From JAIXWP01 sp965247015 (GTDB taxonomy: Bacteria > Bacteroidota > Bacteroidia > Flavobacteriales_D > Sanyastnellaceae): a stretch of DNA of 64,000 nucleotides. The position numbers and the translations under genes were made by a program. The DNA lies in the NCBI GenBank assembly GCA_965247015.1, contig CBDFGG010000001.1, positions 62,001-126,000 of the forward strand, in the 5' to 3' direction. The notes beneath the pieces were generated by a model that saw only the letters and a program-made list of their open reading frames with translations, had not been told where the DNA came from and ran no database searches. Positions 63,593 through 64,000 of this stretch are shown in pieces. Positions within the stretch are counted from its first letter, which is position 1, and each line of letters starts with the position of its first letter.

Positions 63593-64000
63593 ATGAAGCC
63601 AATCCTCACATTTTGTCTATTTATATGTTCCACAGTGGCTTACAGTCAAATAACCATTGCCCACTACCCTAAACAATTTTCTTGTGAGGTGGATGCCATA
63701 TCTGAAATTCAAGTTCCCGAAGCGAGTTCTTCTTGTGGAGAAGTAAAAATGACATTCGATGATCAAATATTTTCTGGAGGATGTCTAGGCACTTTGGTGA
63801 GAACCTACAAATACACCGATGCTTGCAAGAATGAAGCAAAGGCTGAACAATACATATTGCTCACAGATAAAATGGAACCTATTTTATATGGTGTTCCAAA
63901 AAACATCACCATCGGGACAAATGAAACTCCTCCTGACCCAGCACAATTGAGTTCTAGAGATAACAGCGGTCAAAATTTTGAAGTGACCATGACTGAAACA
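63593..64000 (+). CDS. Secreted HYR-like repeat protein, N-terminal part (3' truncated)
   Basis: 136 residues are visible before the window ends. A signal peptide (MKPILTFCLFICSTVAYSQ) is followed by Cys-containing Ig-like sequence: SCGEVKMTFDDQIFSGGCLG, TLVRTYKYTDACKNEAKAEQY and the linker DKMEPILYGVPKNITI. These line up with GGCLGVLHRIYTATDDCGN and DYTNPTIYGVGEEM in the giant protein at 5368-13128, so this is a second member of that repeat family. Size, and whether a T9SS tail is present, cannot be seen. It is divergent from the FAS1 gene. Confidence 0.75.
   Translation, partial: MKPILTFCLFICSTVAYSQITIAHYPKQFSCEVDAISEIQVPEASSSCGEVKMTFDDQIFSGGCLGTLVRTYKYTDACKNEAKAEQYILLTDKMEPILYGVPKNITIGTNETPPDPAQLSSRDNSGQNFEVTMTET

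Noticed and set aside
1..64000. Prophage, transposon, tRNA, rRNA or plasmid features
   Set aside because: I found no integrase, transposase, terminal inverted repeats with target duplications, cloverleaf sequences or replication genes in any stretch.

Overview
The window looks like a piece of a Bacteroidota chromosome, most likely Flavobacteriia. Five genes end in a type IX secretion (T9SS) type A sorting domain. Several promoters fit the Bacteroidota -7 element TAnnTTTG. The DNA is moderately AT-rich, and the gene complement (TonB-dependent receptor with a carboxypeptidase-like N-terminus, IcmF, DUF4197, CCC-motif and DUF2752 membrane proteins) fits the group. Placement below class level is inference. 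No tRNA, rRNA, insertion sequence, phage, CRISPR array or plasmid gene is visible. Genes are tightly packed, with many TAATG and ATGA overlaps and several convergent overlaps.

Layout. 1-5.3 kb: tail of a T9SS protein, a YkgJ-type cysteine-cluster protein, an SRPBCC protein, a secreted YD-like protein, EttA and a metallophosphoesterase. 5.4-13.1 kb: one giant secreted protein of 2586 residues made of about twenty HYR/Ig-like repeats, with large extra domains spliced into single repeats. 13.4-18.5 kb: NlpC/P60 peptidase, a polyferredoxin and FAD oxidoreductase pair, an NlpE-like lipoprotein and MtaB. 18.5-20.6 kb: a candidate small RNA with a sigma-54-like promoter, then htpG. 20.6-26.0 kb: a complete RND efflux operon. 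26.2-28.9 kb: LemA, two TPM-domain proteins and a TerB/J-domain protein. 28.9-34.8 kb: PlsC, a D15-type outer-membrane protein, then aat, a NUDIX hydrolase, a secreted protein, an ECF sigma factor and its presumed anti-sigma factor. 34.8-45.8 kb: enoyl-CoA hydratase family, small hypotheticals, pyrR-pyrB, a STAS protein, RNase Z, DUF58, a YdeP-like molybdoenzyme and an inositol monophosphatase. 45.9-52.2 kb: a TonB-dependent receptor behind a secreted beta-helix protein with an internal duplication. 52.3-54.0 kb: ArsR-like regulator and small membrane proteins. 54.0-60.2 kb: IcmF, DUF4197, exonuclease III and a divergent ATE-type aminoacyl-tRNA-protein transferase. 60.5-63.3 kb: a six-FAS1-domain T9SS protein. 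The window ends inside a second HYR-repeat gene.

The most interesting points are these. (1) Sigma-54-like elements of the form TGGCAC-N5-TTGA, each preceded by TGTCA motifs at nearly the same distance, lie in front of both htpG and the lemA operon, suggesting a shared stress regulon. (2) A related element precedes a structured, terminator-ended candidate small RNA. (3) An ATE-family transferase has lost its cysteine motif and occurs in the same window as a canonical Aat. (4) The giant repeat protein carries unrelated domains inserted at the same place in its repeat, two of them homologous to each other. (5) A rho-independent terminator contains the start codon of the next gene.
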